Below are positions 1 through 12,131 of a stretch of DNA of 64,000 bases, one piece after another (position 1 is the stretch's first letter; each line of letters starts with the position of its first letter). The translations under genes and the position numbers were made by a program. This stretch comes from Omphalotus guepiniiformis (taxonomy: Eukaryota; Basidiomycota; Agaricomycetes; Agaricales; Omphalotaceae): positions 123,876 to 187,875 of the forward strand of contig JAQOOI010000006.1 of NCBI GenBank assembly GCA_028554645.1, given 5' to 3'. The notes under the pieces are model-generated. The model did no database searches. It was not told where the DNA came from and was given only the letters and a program-made list of their open reading frames with translations.

Positions 1-3000
1 TTCCAGCATGTCCTCTCCCCGTCCCCTCCTCATCTTCCCCCTTCATCTTCAACCCAATATTCGACATAGACGCGGTAGAACGAAGTATGTTCTGCCCCAG
101 ACCTCCTCCACCTCCGCCTCTGTCGTACTACTTTCCTCAGGCGTTCTATGGGCGTCCCGTCATGATACCTTCGTCCCACTACTAGCTACTGGTCTATGTA
201 GCAGCGAAGGGTGCGATTGCCTGAGTGCAAGATTCCGTATACCCGAACGAACGAGGGTTGAGCCGAGCCAATAGACAAAGACAATGGCTGGTCAAATCGC
301 AGCGAAAAAACTTTCAAAGTACCAGCCATGCCATTGTCCTCGAAGTTCAAGGTTCGAGCTGGGTCATGTAAGCGTACTTCCTTCCTTTGAGGGTGCCACC
401 TCAAAGAGAAGTCTCTTACTGTGGCGGAGGGCAGTCGTCCATGGGTCGTCAGGGGAAGGAGCGACGGTGAGAGGCAAAGAACATTTTCTTTTGGCCTTGC
501 ACACTATTTATCGTGTCCGGGTTTCCTTGTTTTCTCTTTGGCTTGTCGTGCTCGTGCTCGTGTTCACTGTATATTGTCTTTCAAGGTCTCGTCTTTGTTA
601 TCGTTTCTGTAGATTGCGTTGTTTAGTATTTGCTTTGTCTTTTCTGAAAAAAAGTAGACCAGACCACGTAATGGTTTCTATTTGCTGTATATATAGCTCA
701 CCATATATTATTCGTTGAGAGGAATGGATTTGTCGCTTTAATACGAAAACGAATGTGATCTATGAACTTCGTCATTGAGGAGGAAGAGGGAGGAAGGCAG
801 TAACAGAGATTATTGACAAGTGTTTGTATCGAAACCTTCGACTGCCGACCACGACACGCAACTTCAAGGCGCTGGTCCGTTTTACATTGCACTGGACTGC
901 TCGAGATGCGGGCTTTCTCCCCTATAACAATGAATAACGCGTTTTGATGAAGCTTTGAAGCCGAGGAGCGCTGAAGTACAATGAGACAGAGTGCGCTGTG
1001 CGGCAGTGAACGGGGCCATTATTTTTCATTAGCGGGGAATCTGTTGAAAGCTAAATGAGCAAGGTACGCAAATACACTGTCTATCATTCTCTTCGCTTTA
1101 TTCAAATGGTTCTCCATGCAGATGATCTCCATCGTTCAGTTGAAATGTTCTTCCTGACCAACGTGTCTTTCTACAACCCTCGCTGCAGTGGGCATAACTC
1201 CCGCTAATTAAGCTCACGAGATTGCTCCCTATCCCATCCCATCCCATCCACAACCATCCTCTCTTCGCCGCTGGTCGCGTCCTACTATCCCGCGCAAACC
1301 ACATCTTTGAGCAAGTCGGCGGTATCGAAAGTGGTACATGGCAATAGCTGATTGTGGAAAATGTAGTCAAGGGGCAGTTGGTAGTGGAGACTCGGAATCG
1401 GATATACTGCAAGCTGGGTCGAGTGAGTCGCCTTTGTGGATGGATGAGGATCGAGAGATAGAATCTTCCTCATGCGTGTATGATTATCGTCATACTTCTC
1501 CTCACCCACCCCAACTACTGTCGTGCGCCAATTCTCGACAGCACACAGTACTAGTCCCAACCAAATCAACCTATCACGTTCTCTTCCACCTCGCCACAAC
1601 CACAAGTATAAAACCAAACCAAACCAGGCTCTCTAAAAGCCCTCTACCGCAACCTACACCTCTCCGAATACTCTATAAACGCGAGTCACCATCAAGTGTT
1701 CCTCCACGAACCTTCGATCGTCAGGAAAGGCTACATAGAAGATATCGACTGAGGCCGGCGCTGGTCGATGTACGTTTGTTTGACCACAACACAATTTCGT
1801 CAAGGTGAGTTCAGCTGGAGGTGGAGGATATTTCACTGGACCCATCGACAACGCTTGCATTCATTGAATGCACCTCGAGGTCTTCACTCCTAAAATAATA
1901 ATTGCCTCGAAACTTGCTCGATCTTGCCCTCTCCTCTTTTGAAGCTGCAAGGATTCCGAGGTTATACATTTATCCCCAGTATCTCATTCACCCAGGATTG
2001 GAACTGGGGAAACGGGAGACACAGAGTTATATTGTCAATTACATGCTACACTCAGCGAAACGAGGGAAAGCGAAGCGGCCTTGCTCCGTTTCGATTTCAA
2101 CGACAGATGACATTCACGCATTCACGCATTCACGTACTTTGAAAATGAATGCACTAGGCGCGTGTCGTGATGCGACGCTTTCCCAGTGTTAAACGAAAAT
2201 CTCTATACGTATACTACATACGAAAAAGGTTAATTTTTTCGTGATATAATCATACTTTACTTTATAAAGAGAAAGAAAAGCACCTAAGTTGCAAGTGCGC
2301 CACATTACTGTATGGCTTTCATTCATCATGATGGACTCGAACAACGGTCGTATCTCACATCTCACTTCATTGCCGAATCAAAGGGTCTTAGGAGATGCAT
2401 GCGATTGTATAGGCCATCCTTTTGAAGACACGTTACCGTACAAAGAGTACATCCACATACAAAGAGTTGAATATGAAGTTGCCCGACCTGAGACCGTTGT
2501 GTCGAACAATCGTCGCGTTCTAGGCTTGAAAGCAGCCAGGCGTTGAAACGTTCCATTATCAGTTGGCATACACGTTACACGCAAACCTGTTCACAACCAT
2601 TCATTGTATCCAAAGAATTGTCTTCCCCAAAAACAATGCATGCGCACCCCTTTGAACCCCTTCGAACCTCAAGCCACTCCCCATAATCCCAACATATATA
2701 TACTCTCAACAACCCCCTCATCCCGACACATCAAACTCCTCGTACCTCCCACTGGTAGCCACTCGTCAAAAGGCATTCGAGCACCGGCAATCCCTCTCCC
2801 TCTCTCCTCCTCACCCATCACATCCTTCCCACACATCATCACCTCCTCACCCATCATCACCTTCCCACCCATCACATCCTTCTCATCCTCAGCCTTCTCA
2901 GCCTCCTGCTCTTCGTTCTCTCACTTCTCTCCCCTCCCCTTCCACACCAGCCAGCCCAGCCCAGCGGAAGCGGAATATTGACATTGCCCAGCCCAGATCC

Positions 3001-3165
3001 TCCCCAGATCCCCCATGCCTGACGCCTGACGCCTGACGTCTGGTTTGATTGGTTCAGTGGTTCAGTGGTTTGGTGGTTCCCATGTACAGAGCGCTGCGCT
3101 GTGCGCCAAACGAGCACGCACGATGTACCGAAGGTGTGTATACAGCCACACCAACGTCAACACCC

Positions 3166-3196
3166 GACACCTCCACCTCCACCTCCACCTCCACCG
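3166..3196. repeat. Microsatellite (CCTCCA)n
   Basis: About five perfect units of the hexamer CCTCCA/CACCTC run in tandem. No coding context is supported. Confidence 0.85.
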
Positions 3197-3770
3197 ACAA
3201 CACATCAACACCACCCACGGGTACCTCGGTATGAACCCAACGGGGGGGCGCACTTCAGACTTCATCTTCATCTTCAGACTTCTGTGAAACCTGCATTTCC
3301 ACCCCCACGCCTTCCGCTCCTTCATCCTCTCTATTCATTCCATCCCACATTCTACATTTGACGCGACGCGACCCGACGTGATGATGGGGTGGAGGGAAGG
3401 AAGGGAGGGAGGAAGGGAGGGAGAAACACCCATCTTCTTACACCCTCACTGCCATATCTGGACGTCCCGCTATGAGATGTTCGGTCCAGTGTCTATCCGA
3501 AACGAACCGAAACGAAAGTCGTTCCTTTGGGGGTGCCTCCTCAAAGAAACGAAACGAAACGTATCGCACAGTGGGCGGTGGGCGGTGGTAGAGGGTGAAG
3601 TGAGTGATGGAGATGATGGGGCAACGAATGGAGGTGTTGGATTTTTTGACTTTGGAGTTGGAGTGAGGGATGAAGTCGGCTTCGTTCGATGCAGAATGGG
3701 TTAGGCGGGTAAGGCGGGTCCTTTGACCCAGAACTCGTACGACTCTGAGTATAGGAAAGGGATGAATATG

Positions 3771-3819
3771 TTGTAGTTTCTTTTACATGTTCGACTCAAA
3801 CATGTAAACGAAACTACAA
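3771..3819. repeat. Foldback: 21-bp inverted repeat, 7-nt loop
   Basis: The left arm 3771-3791 and right arm 3799-3819 are reverse complements at 20 of 21 positions, with the single difference a T against G in the middle. The loop is 7 nt. The arms are A/T-rich and no gene overlaps them. It could be the relic of a small inverted-repeat element or a structured RNA; the sequence alone does not decide. Confidence 0.85.
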
Positions 3820-5798
3820 CTCGAGGACTTGGACCCTCGACCCTCGACTCATGCTCAAGCCAGTGTTCGATGGCGAAGCGCGAAGGGGATTGCGTTGAAA
3901 CTGCATATCATATCGGGAGGATGAGAGGGTCCACCCAACCCATCCGAGTCCCTTGCCCACCCTCAGGCTTTGAACGGGCAACGCAACGGCGTAGGAGCGC
4001 GTGGTTCTGGTTCTTGGGCGTTAGGAAGAACTGAAGAAGAGGGGGTATCGGAATGGGATTAGGAAGTGGAAGGGGGAAGGGGAGGGGAGAGAGTGCTAGT
4101 GAGGGTGAGATTGACGCAAAGTGATGAATGCTAGTGTGCAGCACTCACGCAGATCGTCAGTGGAGGGGAAGACGGGGAGACGGGGAGACGGGGAGACGTA
4201 GGAGGACTCGGAACGCGATGGTGACCTTCGGAGAGGCAAAGAACGTTTTCGGATCTGGATATGTAGGTTATTACGCTTTTGGATCCGGACATGGTAGGCT
4301 ATTTATTAGATTCGGTTTCTTTGTTTTGTTTTGGGGTCGTGTATCTCCTTTGTGCTCGCCTTTGAAATCGGTTTTCTGCCAAGTCGTGTTTGTTGAGTTT
4401 TTTCCTTTATCCTTTATCTTTTCGGTAACAAAGAACAAACAAAGAGTAGATTGGCACGTACTAGTGGGGTAAAAGCTACCTTTGTAGCGCGTTTAACTTT
4501 ATGCCATACCATTATTCACGAATGTATGTCTGCCCTTTGATACGGATATGACTCGAACTCGAATTGTGATGTCTGAACGAACTTGGCCAGCCATTGAGGA
4601 AGAAGGAAGGAAGGAAGTAAGAGGAATTATTGACAACTGTTTGTTTCGAAACCTGCCGGTACATCATCACCGCCGCATGCCCATCTCAAGGCTGCCGCCA
4701 ACCCCAGCTGCGAACGTTGAACGTTGAACGTCTCCCCTTTGTCAAGTTTCCTTGAAAGTTGTTCACCGAGATATCACTCTCACATCTCACACAGGCTAGT
4801 ATGACCTTCACTCCACTTCAATTCATCCAGCAGACGACGCACAACCCCAAAATCGTCAGGGAGACGAATGTGTAGGCAAATTCAGCACCCGTCGACAATG
4901 CTCATCCGATGCTCATTATGACCCGTGTATGCGTATCCACTAATTCACGCTCAAACTTAACTTCCTTTCCCTGTGCGCGGGAAATCCGAACAGTCGGCTA
5001 TTCGTCACTGGACCCTGTTCAGCGGCCAGCAGTTGCCTCCTGGTTGCATCCATAACTCCTCCACAATATGCATATGATCCTCATTGCACTCCTCGAGACT
5101 TGTTGATATGGTTGAGAGCCTGCAGTTTCCTCAAATCAGAACTACGGAGCTCGAGTTTTGTTGTGTGTATCCCGACACGGTCATTAACTGCCGGAATTCG
5201 AAGTCGCTCTGAAGATCCGCAAAGCCTAGTGCTATGCTCGAAGAAAGTGACGGCGATGGAGCACCCTCTATGACCCCAGGACCCCTTCGGCAGTGTCTAC
5301 ACTATAGGTCACGAAGCATCCGAAGCCTCATCCGAAGCATCCGAAGCTCCAGAGGCTCCACTCGAGTTCTTTCACTACACGGGCACACCATACCGAAATC
5401 TCACAAGCCTACATACGTTATTTTGCTTCTATATTCAGTGTTCACCCATGAACGTCGTATGTATGAACGTCCAGAGGTAAGTACAAAGAGTGGAAGTGAC
5501 ATGCTAGAGGGAGATCATTCGTTTTTGCGGAGGCGCTCAGGCCTGCACGCGTTGGCGCTAAGTTTGTGTGGGCTTAAATTAGTACTACCGGGTGACCTTT
5601 TTCGCTAATAAGCGGTGCTTTTGAGTACCGCATCGCGTTGCATTCGTTTCTAATTTGGCTCCCAGCGGCGCCGGCATTGGGTAAGTACCAAGAGGTATTA
5701 AGTAAGGTTTGCGTAGGAATGCAATGACGTACGGACATAAACGTTTACACGGCTGGGCTGGTCGTCACTACCAGGTCACTACCGGTAATTGGAAAAGG

Positions 5799-5805
5799 TA
5801 TAAAG
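5799..5805 (+). promoter_or_regulatory. TATA box of the small secreted protein gene
   Basis: A TATAAAG motif lies about 120 bp upstream of the start codon at 5927. It is followed by a pyrimidine-rich leader, a usual arrangement for strongly expressed fungal genes. Confidence 0.6.
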
Positions 5806-5926
5806 AGACTCAGTGAATTGAGTACTTTTTCCTCCATTGAATTGAACTAACTAACAAAACAAGACTCTTCACCGAAAGACTTTCACGTTTCCTCTACTTG
5901 ACCCACTTTCCTCTGAACCAACAACC

Positions 5927-6566
5927 ATGAAGTTCTCGTTCTCCTCCACCGCTGCTCTCTCCGTCGCTGCACTCGTTACTTCTGCTTTCGCTCAGAGAGC
6001 AAACATTGGCGCTCCTACAGATATGACTTCGTTCTCACCTGGTTCTAATATGACTGTTATGATTAACCGTCCAGTAAGCTTCAAAGCTTCATCTCATCCT
6101 CCATGCCCTCAATGAACTAATGACTGACTGACCCTCTCTTTTCCTCTCACAGGATTCCCTCTCACCCTCTGACGAAGTCGCGATAGTAATCGGCATCGTC
6201 TCTTGTACCTCTTCCCCCTCCTCTTCCTCTTCCTCCTCCGGATCCTCGGTGTGCCCAGGCCCACAAAACAACCTCGGAACAATCCTCTACAACGGACCTT
6301 TCAATCCTCAATTCTCCACCCCTCAAGATAGCCTCCCTCCGCATGAGAATTATACGATCACGATTCCGAGTACGATCCAGAAGGGTGTTGCGCAGCTTGG
6401 TGTTGTTCATGTTTCGCTTGTTGGGGTGAGTGTCTTTTTTTTTTGTTGGGATGGGTTGGTTTTGGGAGGGTTTTGTGGTACTGATGAAGCGGTGTTTTCG
6501 TTTTTCGCATAGGCTGGATTGAACCCGTTTATGGAGACGTTTAATACGACGTTGAATATTGTTTGA
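5927..6566 (+). CDS. NIS1-like small secreted protein, 157 aa
   Basis: Three exons, 5927-6073, 6153-6425 and 6513-6566, join in frame (phase 0) across GT-AG introns of 79 and 87 bp. The product starts with a clear signal peptide: basic MK, a hydrophobic Ala/Val/Ser core, and a probable cut after Ala-Phe-Ala at about residue 22. The mature protein begins RANIGAPTDM and has a Ser-rich loop bounded by two cysteines (SC...VC), then LGTILYNGPF, NYTITIPSTI and a C-terminal AGLNPFMETFN...NIV. This order matches the fungal NIS1-like secreted family (immunoglobulin-like fold, two cysteines); the family founder is a necrosis-associated effector. Whether this one acts on plants is unknown, since many saprotrophs carry the family. 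Several N-x-S/T sites fit an extracellular protein. The family call rests on motif spacing read by eye. Confidence 0.85.
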
Positions 6567-6800
6567 TGGGTGGATGGATGATTGATCCTCCGCATCCTCA
6601 CTCATGGACTTGACGATATAAGCATCGATACCGATATTCATTTCTGTAATATGTAATATATCACACCACACCAGTCTTTTCTTGTACATGTTCGGACCCT
6701 GTTGAATACTAATCTTTACTAGTATATACATACGATATCAAGTTGTGCTGTCTATAAAATGAACGTCGTATTTGTTCCTTAAAAACTCGCCCTTCTGAAG

Positions 6801-6884
6801 AACCAAGTTACTTACAGTTGAAATCGGTGCGAACCATCAGCGGTGCTACCATGTTCGCACCGTTTTTCAGTGTAAGTAATTTGG
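6801..6884. repeat. Foldback with ~33-bp arms downstream of the NIS1-like gene
   Basis: The left arm 6801-6834 and right arm about 6853-6884 are imperfect inverted repeats. They match over an 11-bp inner stem (GGTGCGAAC with flanks) and an outer block containing TTACTTACA, with a few mismatches. The loop is about 18 nt. It lies about 235 bp past the stop codon. It could be a MITE relic or a structured 3' RNA element. Confidence 0.8.
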
Positions 6885-7046
6885 AAGTTTCCTATTGGCG
6901 TTTCCTCAGATCCAGGCTCCTAAAACGAGCGTTGACCACCCATAATCCAGAGTCAGAGTCATAGAATATATAGAATTCGGTTCTCCACATCAGACGAAAA
7001 CCGTACGCCACACTCACCAAAGAAACTCGCTGTGAAACTACAACGT

Positions 7047-7074
7047 CGTTCGTTCGTTCGTTCGTTCATTCGTT
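7047..7074. repeat. Microsatellite (GTTC)n
   Basis: About six tetramer units with one variant (TTCATTCG) lie in the intergenic region upstream of the 647-aa gene. Confidence 0.85.
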
Positions 7075-7547
7075 GGCCCGGTTTACTCGTAAGTAAAGCC
7101 AAATGACGCGTCAGGTTCATCGAACTTGAACATTGTCGCGTACCGACGCACAGACAATCGAGGACAACTACACCACGCTACTATATGCTATATGGCCACA
7201 GAGAATCAATCCACCGAGGCTTTGGCCACAACCAGTGGAACACAAAGTTGTTGTTTACCAAACGCTGTTGAACTTGTGGCCTGAAGTCTTGTGGCCCCTT
7301 GCTTTGACCTCCCCTGGATGAACAGCTAAACAGCTAAAACAGCAGTGGGGTTTAAATTCACCACAACAGCCCATCGTGTTCGACTCTTAGGTTGTAACCG
7401 CGTCTATCACCTACCCCTCCCAACTTGAACGAGTTCCTCGATACTCGGATCGATATCTGAGTGCTTATCATTGAAATTGGTTCGTCGTTGTACACTTTGA
7501 ATTCGAGTTCGTTTTCTGATTCCAAGCCTCGACGAGAAGAACACAAA

Positions 7548-9542
7548 ATGCCTGCGATTCCTACTGCTGTACACGCCGATACCGATACCCATCCCCATAC
7601 CCTCGTTCGAGATTCACTACCCCCAGCGAGTCGGAGGAACCCCACTAGCACTGAGAAGCAGAAACAGATATTCCAAACGCCCTCCAACTTGGCTTCCCGG
7701 ACTGTACATCTTCGTCCTCCGATCCGAGTCGACCCCGGGCCCATGCCACAGAGTCAAAGTACACAGAGTGCACAGAATCAAAGTCAAAGTCAAAGTCGAT
7801 CTCGGTTCTTGGGCCTTGGTGGACGTACAGGTGAACAACTCTGCGCCGGGAGTCGTGAAGGTGTAGGTAGTGTAAGGGCCAGGGTGGAGAAACTTGAAGC
7901 AAAGAACATGACCTCGGATGAGAAATCGAAATCGAAGTCGGAATCTAAGGAAAAGGAAAAGGTAAGTCTTGTGGTTTTGGTGAGATTCGAGGGGGTGCTT
8001 ACATTGAAATAGGTGATCATAAACCGCAGAATTCCTGGCGCTGGATTCGTCCGACAGGATGGTTCACAGCAGCAGCAGCAGCAGCATGCGACATCCCAGG
8101 ACAAAGCCCAACATCGTTTAAAGTTCCCGTCGACGACGCAGTCCTCTAGATCTCACCGCGACACTGACTCCTCCTCCGCCGGCGACACTGACTCCTCCGC
8201 TGCTGCTGCTGCACGGCACATGACTGTACGTCATACAGAATTCGAAGATGGGGGCAACCCTGGCAACCCTGGAAACTTGAAGGGGCGCGGTGAAGACGGG
8301 GTATTAATGAATGAGATGAATGAAGAACGACTCGCGGCGATGATTGATGAAAGCCGCAGGCACGTTGAGGGCGTGCTGATCGATGCTAATGAATATGATA
8401 GTGATGCTGATGTTGATGCTCGTGGTTCCGGGCATGAAGAAAGAGGGTCCCGGGCGGAGATCTACGGAAACCCACACCCAAACCCCAACCCTCAGCCCCT
8501 CGGAATTCGCAGCAGCAAGACTTGTTCCCGTTCAACCTCGAGACTTTATACAGGCCTCGTGTCCCCTACTGCTACATCCTCCTCCACCACTACCACCAAC
8601 ACCACCACCATTGACAACAGAGTCAGAGTCGAACCTGGAGAGAATTCACGGGGTGAGCCTGAACTCAAGCTTTCAGACCGCTATATCCGTAGGGCCCAAG
8701 AACGAATTCGAGCTCAAAAAGAAAGACAAAAGCCTGCTGGTGGACGTTCGTATAAGAACCAAGAGTCACGGTGTCCGAGTCCGGTGCACACGACTCCGAG
8801 ATGGTCGAGTAAGGCTAATAGAGACGGATGGGGTGTAGGATATCATGGTGTACAGGTTGATGGGAATGGGAATGGGAATGGGTGTACCACCGTGACCGCG
8901 GCTTCGTCCAAGTTCGAATCGATTCCGAATGTCAATATAGACAGAGGCGGCACCTTCAATGATGTTTATCGTGGAGACCCCTGGTCATCTGCTCCTCCAA
9001 CTTCGACGACGACGACGGCCGAACACCCACGACCTTCCATTCCTTTACCCGTTCCTCCCTCGACATCGACATCGACATCATTCATATTCCACCCTACATT
9101 CGACGTCGATAAAGTCGACGTCGGTGCACCACCACCACCACCACCGCCGACACCAGTCTCTGCCTTCCTTCGATCCGATATTCCTCCGAGTCGACGACGT
9201 GTTCCAGGGGCAATATCCACGTTTGAAAATATGTACGCTAAGCAGTGGAACCCGCTGGGTGGTGATGGGGACGTATGGAGGTACAGCACTGGCACTGGCA
9301 GCACTGGCAACGTGGGGCCGAACCCGAGTTTTAGTGAAGGTCGTTTTGCGGAGTCGAGAGACGAGATACTCGGACGAGGCGGCCCCAACGTTGACTGGGA
9401 GCAAGCTCAGGCTGCTGCTGTGGATAGAAAGGAGGATGTTGGAAGGGAATGGACGATAGCTGCTCCGACGCCAGTAAGACCTATTGCCATTGGGTTTATG
9501 GAGAGACTTGTTCGTCAGTGGGAGGAAGAGGCTAATGCGTGA
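7548..9542 (+). CDS. Hypothetical low-complexity protein, 647 aa
   Basis: Two exons, 7548-7961 and 8013-9542, join in phase 0 across a 51-bp GT-AG intron (GTAAGT donor). The start MPAIPTAVHA is chosen because its ATG is preceded by AAA; an in-frame ATG 29 codons upstream is possible. No enzymatic domain is recognised. The protein is rich in Ser, Thr, Pro, Gly and Arg, with runs of Gln (about residues 155-160), Ala, Thr and Pro (a PPPPPPP run). A basic stretch near the middle (RAQERIRAQKERQKP) could be helical. The C-terminus GFMERLVRQWEEEAN is acidic-amphipathic and may be a short binding motif. Such proteins are common as fungal orphans, often disordered and nuclear or cytoskeletal; no function is claimed. 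There is no sign of transfer or breakage. Confidence 0.75.
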
Positions 9543-10227
9543 GTGAATGAGCTTACCTCGGTCAAACTCCGACTGTGGATTTTAGATGGTTTATATATCG
9601 TAGCACTTCGGTTGTATCGCAATTCTGAGCCTTTTTTGGGGTCCTGGATGAATATAGGACGCTTGAAGCGCCATTGTTGTGTTTAGTGCTGTTGCGGCCA
9701 ATGCGAGTCAATAAAGATGTAATGATGGATAGGTTATATTAGATCACATACCGCAAGAAACGTTACAGCAGTTCTACAGTACTGAATAGCTCTCGGTTAG
9801 GATGAAGAGGTCTTCTTCCTGGTATTGTGACTGATCAACTTGAAGCGGTTCAAATATTCATGCACATCCGGTGCACATCATAGCCTCTGCCGCAACGAGC
9901 AGTGACGACTTCAGTGGTTCGTAGGGGAGGTTGTGTACCCAAGATTCTCCAGCACATCAAGCAGATAGATACTTCATCGACATAGATCGGAGAACAATAG
10001 CCACAACGAAGTGAGAGAAAATGAGAGAAAGGAACAGTCATGGTTGCAAGCGTCGTCATGGGGTTATGTAAGTAATGCGATGCTTTCCTCCGTCCCCCAG
10101 TTGCTCCCCCTCCAGGCGATACCGTTATAATTATATATATTCAAATGGTAATTACCAGTAGCACGAAGATGTAAATTAGATGGTAATTACCAATGTCCCT
10201 CCCGCGTGACAGTCTCAGGAATAATAA

Positions 10228-10320
10228 AACTACACGCATTGGGACTCGAAACCCTGACGTTACGCTTACTCAATACGAACCTACACGCGCTATACCCACT
10301 GATCCAAACGGCACATACGG
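10228..10320 (-). ncRNA. tRNA-like sequence with pol III A and B boxes (pseudogene or SINE head)
   Basis: On the minus strand GATCAGTGGGTATAGCGCG resembles a D-arm/A box and GGGTTTCGAGTCCC resembles a T-arm/B box about 40 nt later. The stems are imperfect and no proper anticodon loop or acceptor stem closes, so it is not called as a functional tRNA. Similar units occur at 10.53, 43.28 and 44.64 kb, all in transposon-rich DNA. Confidence 0.4.
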
Positions 10321-10394
10321 TTGCCGACATGTTCTTCTTACTTAGTGCTTGCTCGCGCGAGCCCTAAGTAAGTAAGCACACTCGAATTTTTTTT

Positions 10395-10493
10395 TCTTTT
10401 TTATATATCCATCCCCCTAACCTAACCCCCTAACCTAACCTACCCTAACCTAACCCCCAACCTAACCTAACCAGGGCTTGCTGACGCAAGCCC
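10395..10493 (-). repeat. TATA / TTAGG-repeat / hairpin module (minus strand)
   Basis: Read on the minus strand the order is: a GGGCTTGC-GTCA-GCAAGCCC hairpin (10474-10493), about eleven degenerate TTAGG-type repeats (10415-10472), then GGATATATAAAAAAG followed by an A-rich tract (10395-10410). The same order, composition and TATATAAAAGAAAA box recur on the plus strand at 53083-53260. It is probably an LTR promoter fragment rather than a true telomere, because it is internal and ends in a TATA box. Confidence 0.65.
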
Positions 10494-10529
10494 CGTTTAT
10501 CCTCAACAGATATTCAGCAAATATATCCA

Positions 10530-10610
10530 TCTGGCTGAGTGGTACACGCGGCAGCAATGATAATGTAGAACATTAGAGTTCGAGTCCCGGCTTTGCCGGT
10601 TTAGTTATTT
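10530..10610 (+). ncRNA. tRNA-like sequence with A and B boxes
   Basis: TGGCTGAGTGGT is a good A box and GAGTTCGAGTCCC a good B box, spaced as in a tRNA gene. The T-stem has two mismatches and no acceptor stem closes, so this is more likely a tRNA-derived repeat or pseudo-tRNA than a working gene. It abuts the TTAGG/TATA module. Confidence 0.45.
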
Positions 10611-11166
10611 TCTATTTTAGTCTAATTCCGTCGCTTACGATATTATGTCACCTAGCTACTGAAGAGCTCGCTCTCCATTGGTGATTGGTGATCTTCATTC
10701 AATATACATCCTTCATCCGTGGTAAGCTCCATTCACATTTATATAAATACTACAGTATCTGGTGCCCCCTCCTTACACTCTCAGCTCAATGGACATTGCC
10801 TGAAATTTACCTTGCACTCTAAATCATTGCTTCGACTCGGCCCTCCAAGAAGTTATGCAGTCATGCCTACGTTATTTGGCTATACGTCTCCATAAAACCG
10901 ACTACAGCTCCTTCAATACATCTTCGTCGCGGGCACAACATCCCCAGCTTGTGAGTAAATGACAGAATACACGCGTACAATACATTGTCCAATGTCCAAT
11001 GGCAAACACTAATACTATCGTCCGTTTTTAAGGAGTGTTCGAATACCTTTTCCCCGGCTCAAATGAATAAAACAAAAACAGTCGGACTACGATCACCGAC
11101 TCTACTTCGATAGACATCCCCGTCCCCGTCCCCATCCCCGTTCCCAGTCATCTTGTGTTATGTAGA

Positions 11167-11873
11167 TTACATCTACGCCGCACAACCTCACAGTGAGTAT
11201 AACCTCATGATCACTCCACGAACAACAACTCACCTGAGCTACCTCCACAGACGTACTACACACCACATCACAATACCTCCCACTCCTCGGTCGTGGTCCC
11301 CTAGGCCTACGCAAAAGTCCAAGTGACATTGAGTCCACATTAACCCCAGCAGATCCTAGTGCCCGTGGTATCCACCCCCGGCTCGTCCGTGTCGACCTTT
11401 CCGATGTAAACATCGCATCACTGTGTCCCTTCATCGACCTCCGTGCCTCCACGTTCATCTCGACCTTGACTCCCTCCGAGTCTTGCTGCTGGGTACGCCT
11501 TATCGTCTCATCGAGGACCTTGAGACGTTCTTCCATGTGCGCTACTTCTTCGGGGTCGAGTGTACATAGGGTGTTGTCGAACTCGAAGGAGTCTGTTGAT
11601 GTGTTGTCGAATGTGAAGAGTGGGTTTTCGGAGAGTCGAGGAGGTCTATTGTGAGGTGAAGAAGAAGAACTGGCACTCGGAATGTTGGAGCTGTTGAAAA
11701 AGGAGTCGTCGTTGTAAGGGGTAGAGGGACCCGATGATGATGAGGAGGAACATGTAGGGGATTGTTCTATGTAGGGGATATTAGTACCTCGTCAACACAC
11801 AACGCATCGGTCCTCGAGGAGTAAAAGTCTTACGGGCAACGAACGACTTGGTGTAATCAATTTCTGATATCAT
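11167..11873 (-). CDS. Unknown small protein, family member 1 (192 aa)
   Basis: Three exons on the minus strand, 11834-11873, 11234-11766 and 11167-11172, join in frame; introns are 67 and 61 bp. The last exon is only ATG plus stop. It is accepted because the paralog at 15.6-16.3 kb conserves the same acceptor and the same Met-stop. No known domain is recognised. The product starts MISEIDYTKSFVA, has a Ser/Pro-rich segment, the shared block FDNTSTDSFEFD, then LDPEEVAHMEERL, which begins a charged helix, and ends with WIPRALG and LLRRPRGPRPRSGRY. It is about 65-70% alike to the copy at 15.6 kb by eye. The start at MISE is chosen because this ATG is shared by both copies; upstream in-frame ATGs exist but the sequence there diverges. 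Confidence 0.65.
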
Positions 11874-12131
11874 CCTCAATCCAAACTCGCTGAGTGAAGA
11901 CTTCCAAAAGAGCAATTGAGTAAAGAGTGGATGTCGAACACTGAAACGAAAAGAGCGAGAGTAATTAAAGCCGGGATCAAGAAACAACGAGGAAATTGTT
12001 CACTTTATAAATATATCGGCTCGCTTCGATTGAGCAGTGTACGAAAGCTGTGTAGGATCTGGTATGTAGCAAGGAAAGTGGCGACCGAAGATCAATCAAC
12101 ATCAATCCAGTGTCTCACTCTGTTTCTGTTT

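Larger units (their letters stand above)
1..5780. other. Gene-poor, low-complexity interval
   Basis: No open frame here has a recognisable domain, a convincing intron chain or a paralog in the window. The longest frames are about 60-156 codons and overlap on both strands, as expected by chance. The sequence has pyrimidine-rich stretches (about 2.6-3.0 kb), purine-rich stretches (about 3.4 and 4.0-4.2 kb), a CCTCCA microsatellite, a strong foldback at 3771-3819, and a diverged duplication relating about 380-860 to about 3500-4660. It may hold UTRs or non-coding RNAs that cannot be seen from sequence alone. Confidence 0.6.
9543..11166. other. Intergenic region with retroelement debris
   Basis: No supported protein gene is present. 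From 10.2 to 10.6 kb it contains two tRNA-like units pointing outward and, between them, an inverted promoter-like module of poly-A/T, TATATAAAA (minus strand), TTAGG-type repeats and a hairpin. The flanks 9.6-10.2 and 10.65-11.1 kb show nothing recognisable. Confidence 0.55.

Noticed and set aside
284..718. 144-codon frame at the left end
   Set aside because: No domain, no splice context, and it overlaps other frames; part of it belongs to a non-coding duplication.
8383..9459. Additional plus- and minus-strand frames inside the 647-aa gene
   Set aside because: They arise from its low-complexity codons; only the main frame joins to the upstream exon.
10415..10472. Telomere or chromosome end
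   Set aside because: The repeats are degenerate TTAGG-type, short, internal, and followed by a TATA box and hairpin that recur at 53 kb; they fit an element promoter better.
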